DNA of 39,956 nucleotides from Acholeplasma sp. (GTDB taxonomy: Bacteria > Bacillota_I > Bacilli_A > Acholeplasmatales > Acholeplasmataceae), in NCBI GenBank assembly GCA_003605085.1, contig QZKD01000003.1, positions 1-39,956 of the forward strand, written 5' to 3'. Every line of letters begins with the position of its first letter. Position 1 is the stretch's first letter. The notes under the pieces are model-generated. The model did not search any database. It saw nothing but the letters and a program-made list of their open reading frames with translations, and was not told the DNA's origin. The position numbers and the translations under genes were made by a program. Below, one piece after another: positions 18,259 to 27,663 of the stretch.

Positions 18259-18289
18259 GAATCACATGATAAACTCATGAAATCAGAAG

Positions 18290-18323
18290 AAAGAAAAAAG
18301 AACCATTCATAATGAACGGTTCT
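18290..18323 (-). terminator. Rho-independent terminator of the GH3 lipoprotein gene
   Basis: A 12-base near-perfect hairpin (18299-18310 with 18312-18323, one G-U pair) is followed on the minus strand by TTTTTTCTTTCTT. It lies nine bases after the GH3 stop codon and separates it from the Mo-hydroxylase promoter. Confidence 0.85.
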
Positions 18324-18331
18324 TCTAAAGA

Positions 18332-20935
18332 TTAATTATCGTAGGTTAACCCATACCCAAAGGGGAATAAGTAATCATTGGGGTTATAATTTACAGAATT
18401 CGAATTTTGACCAAATTTGGTGGAATCGTAATACCAAACAAATGGTGTTTTCCCTGTGAAATTATAGTCACCAAAGAATACATCAGCAATCCCATTGCCG
18501 CCTTCACTGCCTGGTAACCATGCAGCGACAAACGCATCAAAATGTTGGAGAATGTTATTGATGAGTAGAGGTCTACCAGAGAGTAAGATTCCAACCACAT
18601 TCTTGCCTGCAGCTTGTGCATTTTGGGCAATTTGAATGGCTGCAGCATTTCCTGGGTGTGCTCTTCTTCCCGTAGTTATACCTAAATCTTGATCATCGCC
18701 ATGATACTCAGCATAAGGTGTTTCAGCTAGCACAACAATGACTGTATCCGCTTGTGAGACATCGGTCACTAACGATCCTGTGGATCCGATTAACGCTTCA
18801 GCAAAGCCATCGTAGATAGTAGTAGCTCGAGCTTCTTTTCGATATTGAGCAAATCCAGCTTGTGCACCACTTTCAGGGTCAACAGCACCTTGCCATCCCA
18901 AAGACCATCCTCCAAACATTAAACCAAAATCATCTGCCCCTGGTCCAACAATCGCGATCTTTTGATTCTTCGAAAGAGGAAGGGAGTTATTGTTGTTTTG
19001 TAAAAGGACAAGCGATTTACGTACTGCTTCTCTTGCCACATCCAAATGCGCTTCATCCGCGAGTAATTCAGGTTGATATCTGAAAATATCTTCTGTGAAT
19101 AAACCACGCTTGTACTTAATCGTTAAAATTCGACGAACCGCATCATCGATTCTAGATTCAGAGATATCGCCATTATTGTATCCTGCAAGGATGTCATTAT
19201 AGGCAGCTTTCCAATCATTAGGTTCCATGAGCATATCGATCCCTGCGTTGACTGAGTCGACGACTTGATCATAATGACTTCCTGGTAATTGATGAATCGC
19301 ATCATAGTCAGAAATAATAAATCCTTCAAATCCCATTTCATCTTTTAATACGGTTTGAATCCAGTATTCAGAACCATGCATTTTCGCTCCTCTGATAGAA
19401 GAGTAAGAAATCATGATGGTATCCACACCTGCATCAATTGCTTCTTGATAAGGAGGTAAGTGAATGTCTCTAATCTGTTGATCTGTTAAGAGTGCATTAC
19501 CTTGGTCAATGCCTCCTGAGGTACCACCATCCGCGACAAAGTGCTTCGCAGTGCCGCTAACGCCGGCATCTTGTAAGCCTTCAATGAAGGAGGCAACAAG
19601 CCCTGAGACTAACGCGGTATTTTCACTTAAACTTTCATAGGTTCTTCCCCATCTCGCATCCTGAGCAATACTGACTGCGGGAGCAAACGTCCAAGAAATT
19701 CCAGTTAATCTTGTTTCAATCGCGACAACTTCACCGATTCTTCTCATAAGTTCAGGATCATTGGCTGCACCAAGTCCGATATTGTGAGGGAATAATGTGG
19801 CATTAAGTAAGTTATTATTTCCATGAACCGAATCCGTACCAAAGATAATGGGGATTCCAGCTGAACTTTCTTGAGCACCTAATTGATATAGGACATACAT
19901 TCTAAACCAATCATCGATATCATCACCTGGGATCGATCCACCACCATTGAGGACTGATCCTAAATTGTAATCTCTAATATCTGAGGGTGAAACACTACCG
20001 CGTTCACCTTGAATCATTTGACCCACTTTTTCTTCAATGGTCATGGTTGATAATAAGGTATTGACATATGATTCCATATCGGTTAAGTCAGGTGCTGTCC
20101 ATACGGCACTTCCAGGGTTATCAAACTGTGTGATAATTTCAAACGATTCAACGATCTTGATCTCTTTAAAGATGACTTCACCAAGTTCGCTTGCTGAAAT
20201 GTCTCCTAAGAAGATATTGAATTTTCCATTATCATAATCGCCATCAGAGATGGCATATCCAGTGAATGTTTGATATTCACTGGTGAGTGAAAGTTTTTGT
20301 TGAAACATGCGTGTTTGATCATTACGTTCAAACGCAACACCAATCTCTCTACCGCTCGCAACATTGGTTTTTGCAGTGATGGTAAAAGTGTAGCGATACC
20401 CCGCGATAAAGTCAAAGCCTTCATAGCCGAAGAGTGTTTCCCAGTCCGTTGATGTCACACGTGTCACATTCACTACTAAGATGGGATAATTTCCTTCCAT
20501 CTCTGAGTTCATCGTCATATTTGACGCTCCGATGGATGTTTTGACTAATCCTGTTGTCTGGTAGGTATCCCAGGTAAAATCCACGGGTTCAACATATTCA
20601 ATGACGGTAATATCAATGACTTCGGAATGAGTTCCAAAATCGCTATCGATATAAGTAATAATCACCTCAAAGTCACCAAGTTGTGAAATCTTGCCATCCA
20701 TGATCACAAGCGTGGTGGTGATCATGCTATCTAGTACAGTGACATTGCCTAAAATGCTGTTATCAATCTCGAACCATGTGGTAAAATCAGGCGCATCATC
20801 GCCTAGATATAACACATTGGTCGCTTCTTCAGTTACTGTAATTTCGGTGGTATTGGTAGGTGTTTCTTGATCTTGACACGCGGTGATTCCAAGTACCAGC
20901 AAAAATAACATCGAAACCAGTAGTATTTTTTTCAT
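18332..20935 (-). CDS. Secreted GH3 glycosidase lipoprotein with N-terminal accessory domains
   Basis: 867 residues. A lipoprotein signal peptide ends at C20 (lipobox ITAC). An Ig-like beta domain lies at about 30-115, a carbohydrate-binding-like jelly roll at 120-265, the GH3 barrel at about 290-610 and the GH3 alpha/beta sandwich at about 635-865. The nucleophile is D543 in ISDYD; E743 in PYAE matches the acid/base of plant ExoI-type glucan glucohydrolases. It should act outside the cell on beta-glucans or oligosaccharides and feed the uptake operon upstream. It has its own promoter and terminator. The exact linkage specificity is not readable. Confidence 0.88.
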   Translation of the reverse strand: MKKILLVSMLFLLVLGITACQDQETPTNTTEITVTEEATNVLYLGDDAPDFTTWFEIDNSILGNVTVLDSMITTTLVIMDGKISQLGDFEVIITYIDSDFGTHSEVIDITVIEYVEPVDFTWDTYQTTGLVKTSIGASNMTMNSEMEGNYPILVVNVTRVTSTDWETLFGYEGFDFIAGYRYTFTITAKTNVASGREIGVAFERNDQTRMFQQKLSLTSEYQTFTGYAISDGDYDNGKFNIFLGDISASELGEVIFKEIKIVESFEIITQFDNPGSAVWTAPDLTDMESYVNTLLSTMTIEEKVGQMIQGERGSVSPSDIRDYNLGSVLNGGGSIPGDDIDDWFRMYVLYQLGAQESSAGIPIIFGTDSVHGNNNLLNATLFPHNIGLGAANDPELMRRIGEVVAIETRLTGISWTFAPAVSIAQDARWGRTYESLSENTALVSGLVASFIEGLQDAGVSGTAKHFVADGGTSGGIDQGNALLTDQQIRDIHLPPYQEAIDAGVDTIMISYSSIRGAKMHGSEYWIQTVLKDEMGFEGFIISDYDAIHQLPGSHYDQVVDSVNAGIDMLMEPNDWKAAYNDILAGYNNGDISESRIDDAVRRILTIKYKRGLFTEDIFRYQPELLADEAHLDVAREAVRKSLVLLQNNNNSLPLSKNQKIAIVGPGADDFGLMFGGWSLGWQGAVDPESGAQAGFAQYRKEARATTIYDGFAEALIGSTGSLVTDVSQADTVIVVLAETPYAEYHGDDQDLGITTGRRAHPGNAAAIQIAQNAQAAGKNVVGILLSGRPLLINNILQHFDAFVAAWLPGSEGGNGIADVFFGDYNFTGKTPFVWYYDSTKFGQNSNSVNYNPNDYLFPFGYGLTYDN

Positions 20936-20981
20936 TCATTTTCTCCTGTTTTATTTTTTTATCGACATCATGCCCATAGGG

Positions 20982-21018
20982 ATTATATCATACATTTTTG
21001 TAAACTAAAACGCTTTCG
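20982..21018 (-). promoter_or_regulatory. GH3 promoter with cre/LacI-like operator
   Basis: An extended -10, TGATATAAT, has its hexamer at 20987-20982. A cre-like palindrome around a central CG (minus strand, 21018-21005: GAAAGCGTTTTA core) covers the -35 area and matches about 11 of 14 positions of the CcpA/LacI-family consensus. Catabolite or sugar-specific repression is likely. The leader is about 45 bases with AGGAG before the ATG. Confidence 0.55.
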
Positions 21019-21051
21019 TAACTAGTTTTTAATCTTTTTACGTGTGTGATT

Positions 21052-21076
21052 ATAAGAAAAAGCCCCTAGAGGCTTT
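21052..21076 (-). terminator. Rho-independent terminator of the glycosidase operon
   Basis: Six-bp stem (21059-21064 with 21071-21076) around CCTAGA, followed on the minus strand by TTTTTCTT. It lies about 60 bases beyond the YCII stop codon. Confidence 0.7.
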
Positions 21077-21133
21077 CTTAAAAGTTGGATTTTTATGGGA
21101 AACTAGCGGGAGTTAGTGATTCCTCAGGTTTGA

Positions 21134-21487
21134 TTAATAAACTTTTCTTAATTCGATAACCCCTTGATTGTTACCAATGGGATCGGGTGCTTTATCAAAC
21201 CAACGCATCGCTTCTTCTTCACTACGAACATCGATGAGGAAAAAGCCAGCGATGTGTTCTGATGAAGGGTAAAAAGGTCCTTTTGTCATCAATTTATTAC
21301 CATCAACAAATGAGATCCTGATCGCTTCTTTCGTGGGATGAAGCCCCTTAGCCATAATCTTAATCCCGGCATCCTCTAATAAATCATTGTAACGATCCAT
21401 TTGCAGCATTAACTCTTTAGAGGGTGCCTTTTCTTCTTCAGATTGATTCGAAGCTTTCACGATGATCATATACATCATCATTCTCAC
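21134..21487 (-). CDS. YCII/DGPF-domain protein
   Basis: 117 residues of the YciI-like ferredoxin-fold family, with the GPFYPSSEHIAGFFLIDV core and a C-terminal EAMRWFDKAPD typical of DGPF proteins. The family includes small dehalogenase-like or sensor proteins whose function is mostly unknown. It is the last gene of the glycosidase operon, 36 bases after the symporter. The longest start is GTG at 21487; the ATG two codons later (21481) is equally plausible behind AAAGGAT. Confidence 0.75.
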   Translation of the reverse strand: MRMMMYMIIVKASNQSEEEKAPSKELMLQMDRYNDLLEDAGIKIMAKGLHPTKEAIRISFVDGNKLMTKGPFYPSSEHIAGFFLIDVRSEEEAMRWFDKAPDPIGNNQGVIELRKVY

Positions 21488-21524
21488 CCATTATCCTTTC
21501 TTTATTCAAAAACAATGACTAGCC

Positions 21525-22988
21525 TCACACGGATTCGTTTTGATCAATTCTTTTTAACAAATCATCGGTGATTTCTTGATACATCTTCGCATCAATTTTA
21601 TACTTCCAACGATAAATCACATACGAGATTAAAATCAAAAGAAGCGGAATAATGATCATCGCGGAGCGTAGGCTTAACAACATACTTTCAGTCACATTTG
21701 AACTGATCAATGCGCGAGCATCTTCGGTGGATAAGTTAGGGTTCGCTGCTTTCGCATCGGTCAGAGGTTTAATGACTTTCTCATTTAACCCTGAAAACGC
21801 GAGTGTCATCGTCACCACAAACGTTTGAACAGCGGTTGCTAATTTAGTGACAAACGGATTGATCGCGAACACGATCGATTCATTTCTTGTCCCTAATTTC
21901 CATTGACCATATTCAATGGTGTCTGCAAGCATAACCAATACAAGCACTTGAATAAATCCTTGTCCACTAAACAAAATGAGTCCAGCAAGACCGATGAAGA
22001 CCATATTCATCGGTAAAAGATATCCCACACTCATGAAAAGGATGTAACCTACAGTGATCATCGCAATCGCGATTAAATATAGTTTTTTTCGACTAATTCG
22101 CTTCATTAACGCTGGGAAAATCCCCAAAGCAGTCAATTGACTGACCGCTAAGATCGCAGAAAACATTGTAAATTCTGCCCCACCATATTTATTAAAATCA
22201 TAATTGAAGAAATAAATGCCTAACGCTGTCGTGATAAAATATCCGACATTGAATAAGAAGATAGCAACAATGATAACGACAAGCTGATCATTCTTAAAGA
22301 TGATCTTGACCATATCTAAAAGTGTGGTCTTTTTATTATCTGATTGTGTGATCTTATTTTTGGGTTGTTTCACAAAGAAGAAGACCATCACTTGAGAGAT
22401 TACAAAGATCACGCAAATGACAAGGGCGATGATGGAGAATGCTTGTTTAGGTCCACCCCCAAAGTTTTGATAAATGATGGGGACGAGCGCGATGGTTAAA
22501 AACATCCCGACACTCGCGAAGATTCTCGCTAATGCCCCAATCGATTCTCTTTCTTTGGGATCGGTGGTGAAACTCGGATACATGGACCAATAAGAGATAT
22601 CATTCATGGTAAAGGTCATGCCCGAAAGAACATAGAGAATGCCAAAGACAACAACAAACGCGGTACCACTTAATCCTAAATCTTGAAAAAGAAAGTAAAA
22701 CACAATCGCGGAGCTGATCGCGCCAATCAGAATCCATGGTTTAAATTTCCCAAAGCGTGATTTGGTATTATCAACGATGGTTCCCATCATGGGATCGTTG
22801 ATGGCATCCCATACTCTTGCAATCGCAATAATCGTTCCTATAGAGATCAATTGCCAATTTTCAACACCGAGGGCATCCGTTAAGAAAACGATTAAAAAAT
22901 TGGCATAAAGTGCATACATCATATCGCGTCCAATACCACTCATGGCATAGACATACTTACTGGATTTGGTCATCTTTTGTTCATTCAT
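21525..22988 (-). CDS. GPH-family sugar:cation symporter
   Basis: A 487-residue integral membrane protein with about twelve helices. The signature is NDPMMGTIVDNTKSRFGKFKP near 64-84, typical of glycoside-pentoside-hexuronide symporters (MelB/LacS/XynP type) of the MFS fold. It lacks the EIIA-like tail of LacS. It should import the oligosaccharides or glycosides that the neighbouring cytoplasmic GH3, GH2 and GH36 enzymes cleave. A four-base overlap with the GH3 gene couples their translation. Confidence 0.88.
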   Translation of the reverse strand: MNEQKMTKSSKYVYAMSGIGRDMMYALYANFLIVFLTDALGVENWQLISIGTIIAIARVWDAINDPMMGTIVDNTKSRFGKFKPWILIGAISSAIVFYFLFQDLGLSGTAFVVVFGILYVLSGMTFTMNDISYWSMYPSFTTDPKERESIGALARIFASVGMFLTIALVPIIYQNFGGGPKQAFSIIALVICVIFVISQVMVFFFVKQPKNKITQSDNKKTTLLDMVKIIFKNDQLVVIIVAIFLFNVGYFITTALGIYFFNYDFNKYGGAEFTMFSAILAVSQLTALGIFPALMKRISRKKLYLIAIAMITVGYILFMSVGYLLPMNMVFIGLAGLILFSGQGFIQVLVLVMLADTIEYGQWKLGTRNESIVFAINPFVTKLATAVQTFVVTMTLAFSGLNEKVIKPLTDAKAANPNLSTEDARALISSNVTESMLLSLRSAMIIIPLLLILISYVIYRWKYKIDAKMYQEITDDLLKRIDQNESV

Positions 22989-25315
22989 GCTTGCATTACC
23001 TCTGCTTTTTGTCTTAGTTTTTTAAGTCCTTTGAATACATGTCCATTCATCATATCCACAAGTCCTTGGGCTTGGGTAAAACTCACCTTTCCTGCGGAGA
23101 ACAAACTCAACATATGCAAAGGTGTCTCCATCACCGTTTTTTTCGCCATTTCAAGAAGGTCAGGACTCATGTCTTTGGCTTCTTTGATGGCTTGTTTAAC
23201 AATCATCTTTCCAATCAAATACCCCATCATGGTATGTCTTGTATCATCTAAGGTTGATGATAAGGAATAGGGGCGTTTTCTTTTGATACTTCTTGGAGGA
23301 AGGGGGAAGGGAATGAGCTTTTGAAAATCAGAAGGATCGTAGGTGTATTTATGATAGCTCATTTTTGGATGATGCACTTCTTCACCTAAAACCTCGATAT
23401 CAAACGTTTCAATCTCGTGCTGGCAATCTTTTCCAATAATGATCTGATAAATTCCCTTTTCAACAATAAATCGTTTCTTATAAAGATCGTAGTACTTGAA
23501 ATCTTCAAAAGGAATGTTTATCGTAACGGATGTTGATTCACCAGGATTGAGTTCAATCTTTTCAAAGGCTTTGAGTTCACGTCGTGCTTTGTAGACCGTA
23601 GACTCATTGTTTTGAAGATAGATTTGTACGACTTCTTTACCTTTATAGTCACCTGTGTTTTGAATCGTCATCTCAATCTCTACATGATCATCTTTGCCTT
23701 CAACACGGATGTTGTCATAACTAAATGTCGTGTAGGAAAGACCGTAACCAAAAGGATAGCGTACTTGTTGATTGAAGGTTTGATAATAACGGTATCCGAT
23801 AAAGATGGATTCATCATAATAGACGGCGTGATTATCTGCGGTGAGCTTGACATTGCATTGATGAATATCATCAATCCATGTCTCAGCGAGTCTTCCAGAT
23901 GGATTGGCTTTTCCATATAGAAGATCAAGGATAGCTCTGGCTGATCCTTGCCCTCCTAGGTAGGCAATCAACAAACCTTTGAGATAATCATGTTCAAACG
24001 ACACATTCATTACCGAACCGCCTAATGCAACACCGACGATCTCTGAGTTGACTTCGTAGATTTTCTTAAGAAGATCCACTTGTTTTTGTGGGATGTTTAA
24101 GTGTTTACGATCAAAGCCTTCCGCTTCTTCTTTTTCGGGAAGTCCAAAGAGATAGATAATCTTATCCACATCTTTGGCAAGGTGCAGTGCTTCTTTTTCA
24201 AGTTCTGAATTGTCCGTCTCATCTAAAGCATATCCTTTAGTGTAGGTCACCTGATTTGAGTATTCCCCACAAATCGCGTCGATCTGTTCGATCTTGGTGG
24301 GATTGATGTGGCTAGAGCCAGCGCCTTGATAACGGATGTTTTCCCCAAATCCACCCACAATCAAGACTTTTTCAGATGTCTTTAACGGGAGAATATGTTG
24401 ATTTTTAACTAAAACCATGGATTCTTTGGCAATTTTGACCGCTTTTTCGTGATGTGCTTCAGGATCAAAGGTTTCGTTCTCAAACGTTTTGTATTTCTTT
24501 ATCATATCGATGATACGATCAGATGATTTGTTGATCGCCTGTCGAACGGCATCTTCTTGGCTTTGTGCTAAAATCTCCCGGGTACGATATCCCATCGATG
24601 ATGGCATCTCTAAATCGGTTGTGGCTTTAAGGGCATTCACGCGGTGGTGAATTGCACCCCAATCGCTTACCACAACACCATAATAGTTCCACTCTTTACG
24701 TAAAACTTGAGTTAAATAAGGGTGTTCAGTCGCGTAATGTCCATTGATTTTGTTATAACTTGCCATCACGGTTGCTGGATTTTCTTTGATCACGCGCTCA
24801 AATGCTTTTAAATAGATTTCTCTTAACGCTCGTTCATCGACGATGGAATCAGAGGTGAACCGATAGGTTTCCTGGTTATTAGCAAAAAAGTGTTTGACCG
24901 AGGTTCCTACGCCCTGTTCTTCGATCGCACGCACAAAGTGCGCCACGAGTTCTCCTGCTAAATAGGGATCTTCTGAGAAATATTCAAAATTTCTACCACA
25001 AAGCGGTGAGCGTTTCATGTTGATCCCTGGACCTAAAATGACATTGACCCCCAGTGCTTTAGCTTCCTGTGCCATCGCTTCACCCATGTTTTTTAGTAAG
25101 TCTTTGTCAAAACTACACGCCAAAAGACTCGCCGTGGGAAAACACGTCGCTGGAAAACTGCCTTTGGCACCTAAGTTATCTGTGGACTCGATCTGTTTTC
25201 TTAATCCATGAGGGCCATCGGCCATCATGAGTAAAGGGAGACCCCCGATGGGCTTGGTATGCCATACGTCAAGTCCATCCAATAATTGGGCTTTTTCTTC
25301 TAAACTGAGTTTCAT
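22985..25315 (-). CDS. Cytoplasmic GH3 beta-glycosidase
   Basis: 776 residues without a signal peptide. The GH3 barrel is N-terminal with KHFFANNQE near 141-149 and nucleophile D218 in VVSDWGA. The sandwich domain follows at about 310-500, and a fibronectin-III-like domain (EVVQIYLQ) at about 570-640 completes the usual BglB-type layout. A further C-terminal stretch of about 110 residues (basic, then helical) goes beyond that. It likely hydrolyses imported beta-glucosides or beta-xylosides. It overlaps the GH2 and symporter genes by four bases each. Confidence 0.88.
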   Translation of the reverse strand: MKLSLEEKAQLLDGLDVWHTKPIGGLPLLMMADGPHGLRKQIESTDNLGAKGSFPATCFPTASLLACSFDKDLLKNMGEAMAQEAKALGVNVILGPGINMKRSPLCGRNFEYFSEDPYLAGELVAHFVRAIEEQGVGTSVKHFFANNQETYRFTSDSIVDERALREIYLKAFERVIKENPATVMASYNKINGHYATEHPYLTQVLRKEWNYYGVVVSDWGAIHHRVNALKATTDLEMPSSMGYRTREILAQSQEDAVRQAINKSSDRIIDMIKKYKTFENETFDPEAHHEKAVKIAKESMVLVKNQHILPLKTSEKVLIVGGFGENIRYQGAGSSHINPTKIEQIDAICGEYSNQVTYTKGYALDETDNSELEKEALHLAKDVDKIIYLFGLPEKEEAEGFDRKHLNIPQKQVDLLKKIYEVNSEIVGVALGGSVMNVSFEHDYLKGLLIAYLGGQGSARAILDLLYGKANPSGRLAETWIDDIHQCNVKLTADNHAVYYDESIFIGYRYYQTFNQQVRYPFGYGLSYTTFSYDNIRVEGKDDHVEIEMTIQNTGDYKGKEVVQIYLQNNESTVYKARRELKAFEKIELNPGESTSVTINIPFEDFKYYDLYKKRFIVEKGIYQIIIGKDCQHEIETFDIEVLGEEVHHPKMSYHKYTYDPSDFQKLIPFPLPPRSIKRKRPYSLSSTLDDTRHTMMGYLIGKMIVKQAIKEAKDMSPDLLEMAKKTVMETPLHMLSLFSAGKVSFTQAQGLVDMMNGHVFKGLKKLRQKAEVMQA

Positions 25316-27663
25316 AACACATTAACCTCTTCAAGGATTACGTATGGACCCGATTCAATCTTGATCCATCCTCTGCCTGCTTTATTCGCTTTGATATAAA
25401 ATCCTATGGCACCACCCAGTAAGGATCGTTGATTGGGACCGATCAGTTCAATCACCCCTTCAGTTGTGATTGTCACAGGATCAAACGCATAGGAGAGAAG
25501 TTCTTGATGCTGATCCACTTTTTTGATGACGTATCGCTTGACATCATAGGTGTCTGAAACGGATAAATCTTTATCATTATGCTCTAAAACTAGATCGCAT
25601 GTCTTTAACGATTCTTTAGTGATCACTTTCATTAACGTATCGTTTTTATAGCCTTCAAAACGATACACCGTTTCCTTAGAACCCCATCCTGTCATATAGG
25701 TATAAAACAGGCGAACGGCATCATCATAACTGCGCTTATATTTCTTTAAAATATAGAGCATCTTCAGTTTGAACTTTAAGGGGAGATGATTGCCGTAGAT
25801 GGCAGCAGCTTTTAACACCGATTTGGTGATTTCTGCATCTTTTTCTGTCATTTTTTCTTGGTTTTTTAGTGTTTCTCCGATGTAGTCATCAATGACTACA
25901 GGAGGATGATTTAAATGAGGATATCGTGTTTGATTCGGATAAAACGTTTTGATAAATACATCGTTTTTATAGAGTTTGACATAATCAAGGTTCGTCAAGA
26001 TATAGATATCACCCAGATTACCCGCAGGATGATCACCTAAGTTCATGGATGATGTGACTTCCATGAACACGCCATCTTCAACTTGGCTTTGATACGCATA
26101 GCTTGCGACTTTAGGAATGCGAAACATATCGAGAACGCCGTGATAACAAATCTTATCCCCACTACCAAACTCTTTATGAGTATTGTAATCAGCAAAAACC
26201 CAACCGATCGCTCCTGCAATCTTCTTTTTCGGATCTTTTGCATCATTCATGACATTCAAATGTCTTAATAGATGTGAGATGCGTTTCTTCTCATCATCAA
26301 AACGTTTGGTGGGAAACATATGTCCATTATATTCAGTGACGAGATAAGGGACATCCCCGATAATCTTCTTCTTATCTTCAACACCTGCATTATTGCCGGT
26401 ATGTGAGAAATCGTTATACGTATAAACATCTTCTAAGAATTCGCTTTTGGCGAAGTTTCTAACCCCTCCTGTGGGTCTTGTAGGGTCTAGGGAACGCGCA
26501 AGTGTATTGGCTTTTTGATAGAAATCATGATCATCCGCAGATTCGTTAATACGAACTCCCCACATAATAATGGAAGGATGGTTCCTGTCACGTTCAATCA
26601 TCGCTTTTACATCGTGTAAGCTTTGTTCCTTCCATGATTCATCGCCGATGTGTTGCCAGCCGGGGATTTCTTCAAAGACTAAGAGACCAATCTCATCACA
26701 GCGTTTTAGAAAATGGGAAGAGACGGGATAATGAGAGGTGCGAACGATGTTGCATCCCAGTTGATACTTGAGGATATCCGCATCTTCTTCCTGCGCGGAT
26801 TTAGGCATCGCATAACCGACATAAGGATAGCTTTGATGGTGGTCGAGACCTTGTAGAAAGACTTTCTTCCCGTTCAAATAAAAGCCATCTTTCTCAAATT
26901 TGGCTTCTCTGATTCCAAAAGAAAAGCTATAGGTATCGCGGCTACGTTTGTGTTTATACTCTAAGACAAATTGATAGAGAAAAGGATGATCGAGATCCCA
27001 TAATATGGCATCAGGCACGCTGAATGGATAGTCGATTTGAGGCTGGTTTAGATTGAGAATTTCCGTCCAAATGATCTCATCTTCTTGTTTTAGGTGGACG
27101 GTTAGCTCACCTTCACCCACACTTGAAGTTACATGAAGTATGAGATCTGTGACCTTCTTTTGTTCGACATATGCATCTACGATATACGCCTCATCCGTGA
27201 CGATCAAATTCACTTCACGGTAGATACCTCCATAGCCCAAATAATCGACCACACCACCAAACGGTGGGATCGATGGATCTTCTGAGGTGTCCACTAAAAC
27301 GAGTAGACTCATCGTTTTTCCTATGGTGATTTTCTTTGTAAGATCAACTTCAAAAGGCGTATAACCACCTTTATGGGTCATCACATGGGCGCCATTGATA
27401 TATATCTCGGCACGATGCGCTACACCTTCAAAGCGGAGACGAACAATCTTTTTTAGATAGGACTCGTCAAACTCAAGGAAGCGAATATAACTAAATCGTC
27501 CCCACGTGATACTCTCATCAAAATAATGATAAGGGATATCCACCGTATTATGGGGGAGTTCAATGGATGTCATATCACGTGTTGATTGCGTGATTTGGAT
27601 ATCTTTTTCATCGTAGGTTTTAAAAAACCATTCACGATTGAGGGGAATGATTTTCCGCATCAT
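25312..27663 (-). CDS. GH2 beta-galactosidase/glucuronidase-type enzyme
   Basis: 783 residues. The N-terminal sugar-binding jelly roll spans about 1-165, the Ig-like domain 165-255 and the TIM barrel 260-560, then C-terminal beta domains. The acid/base is E374 in WGVRINE and the nucleophile E444 in LVTEYNG. No signal peptide, so cytoplasmic. GH2 substrates include beta-galactosides, beta-glucuronides and beta-mannosides; the GH36 neighbour favours beta-galactosidase but the sequence alone does not settle it. It overlaps the GH36 and GH3 genes by four bases each. Confidence 0.88.
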   Translation of the reverse strand: MMRKIIPLNREWFFKTYDEKDIQITQSTRDMTSIELPHNTVDIPYHYFDESITWGRFSYIRFLEFDESYLKKIVRLRFEGVAHRAEIYINGAHVMTHKGGYTPFEVDLTKKITIGKTMSLLVLVDTSEDPSIPPFGGVVDYLGYGGIYREVNLIVTDEAYIVDAYVEQKKVTDLILHVTSSVGEGELTVHLKQEDEIIWTEILNLNQPQIDYPFSVPDAILWDLDHPFLYQFVLEYKHKRSRDTYSFSFGIREAKFEKDGFYLNGKKVFLQGLDHHQSYPYVGYAMPKSAQEEDADILKYQLGCNIVRTSHYPVSSHFLKRCDEIGLLVFEEIPGWQHIGDESWKEQSLHDVKAMIERDRNHPSIIMWGVRINESADDHDFYQKANTLARSLDPTRPTGGVRNFAKSEFLEDVYTYNDFSHTGNNAGVEDKKKIIGDVPYLVTEYNGHMFPTKRFDDEKKRISHLLRHLNVMNDAKDPKKKIAGAIGWVFADYNTHKEFGSGDKICYHGVLDMFRIPKVASYAYQSQVEDGVFMEVTSSMNLGDHPAGNLGDIYILTNLDYVKLYKNDVFIKTFYPNQTRYPHLNHPPVVIDDYIGETLKNQEKMTEKDAEITKSVLKAAAIYGNHLPLKFKLKMLYILKKYKRSYDDAVRLFYTYMTGWGSKETVYRFEGYKNDTLMKVITKESLKTCDLVLEHNDKDLSVSDTYDVKRYVIKKVDQHQELLSYAFDPVTITTEGVIELIGPNQRSLLGGAIGFYIKANKAGRGWIKIESGPYVILEEVNVL

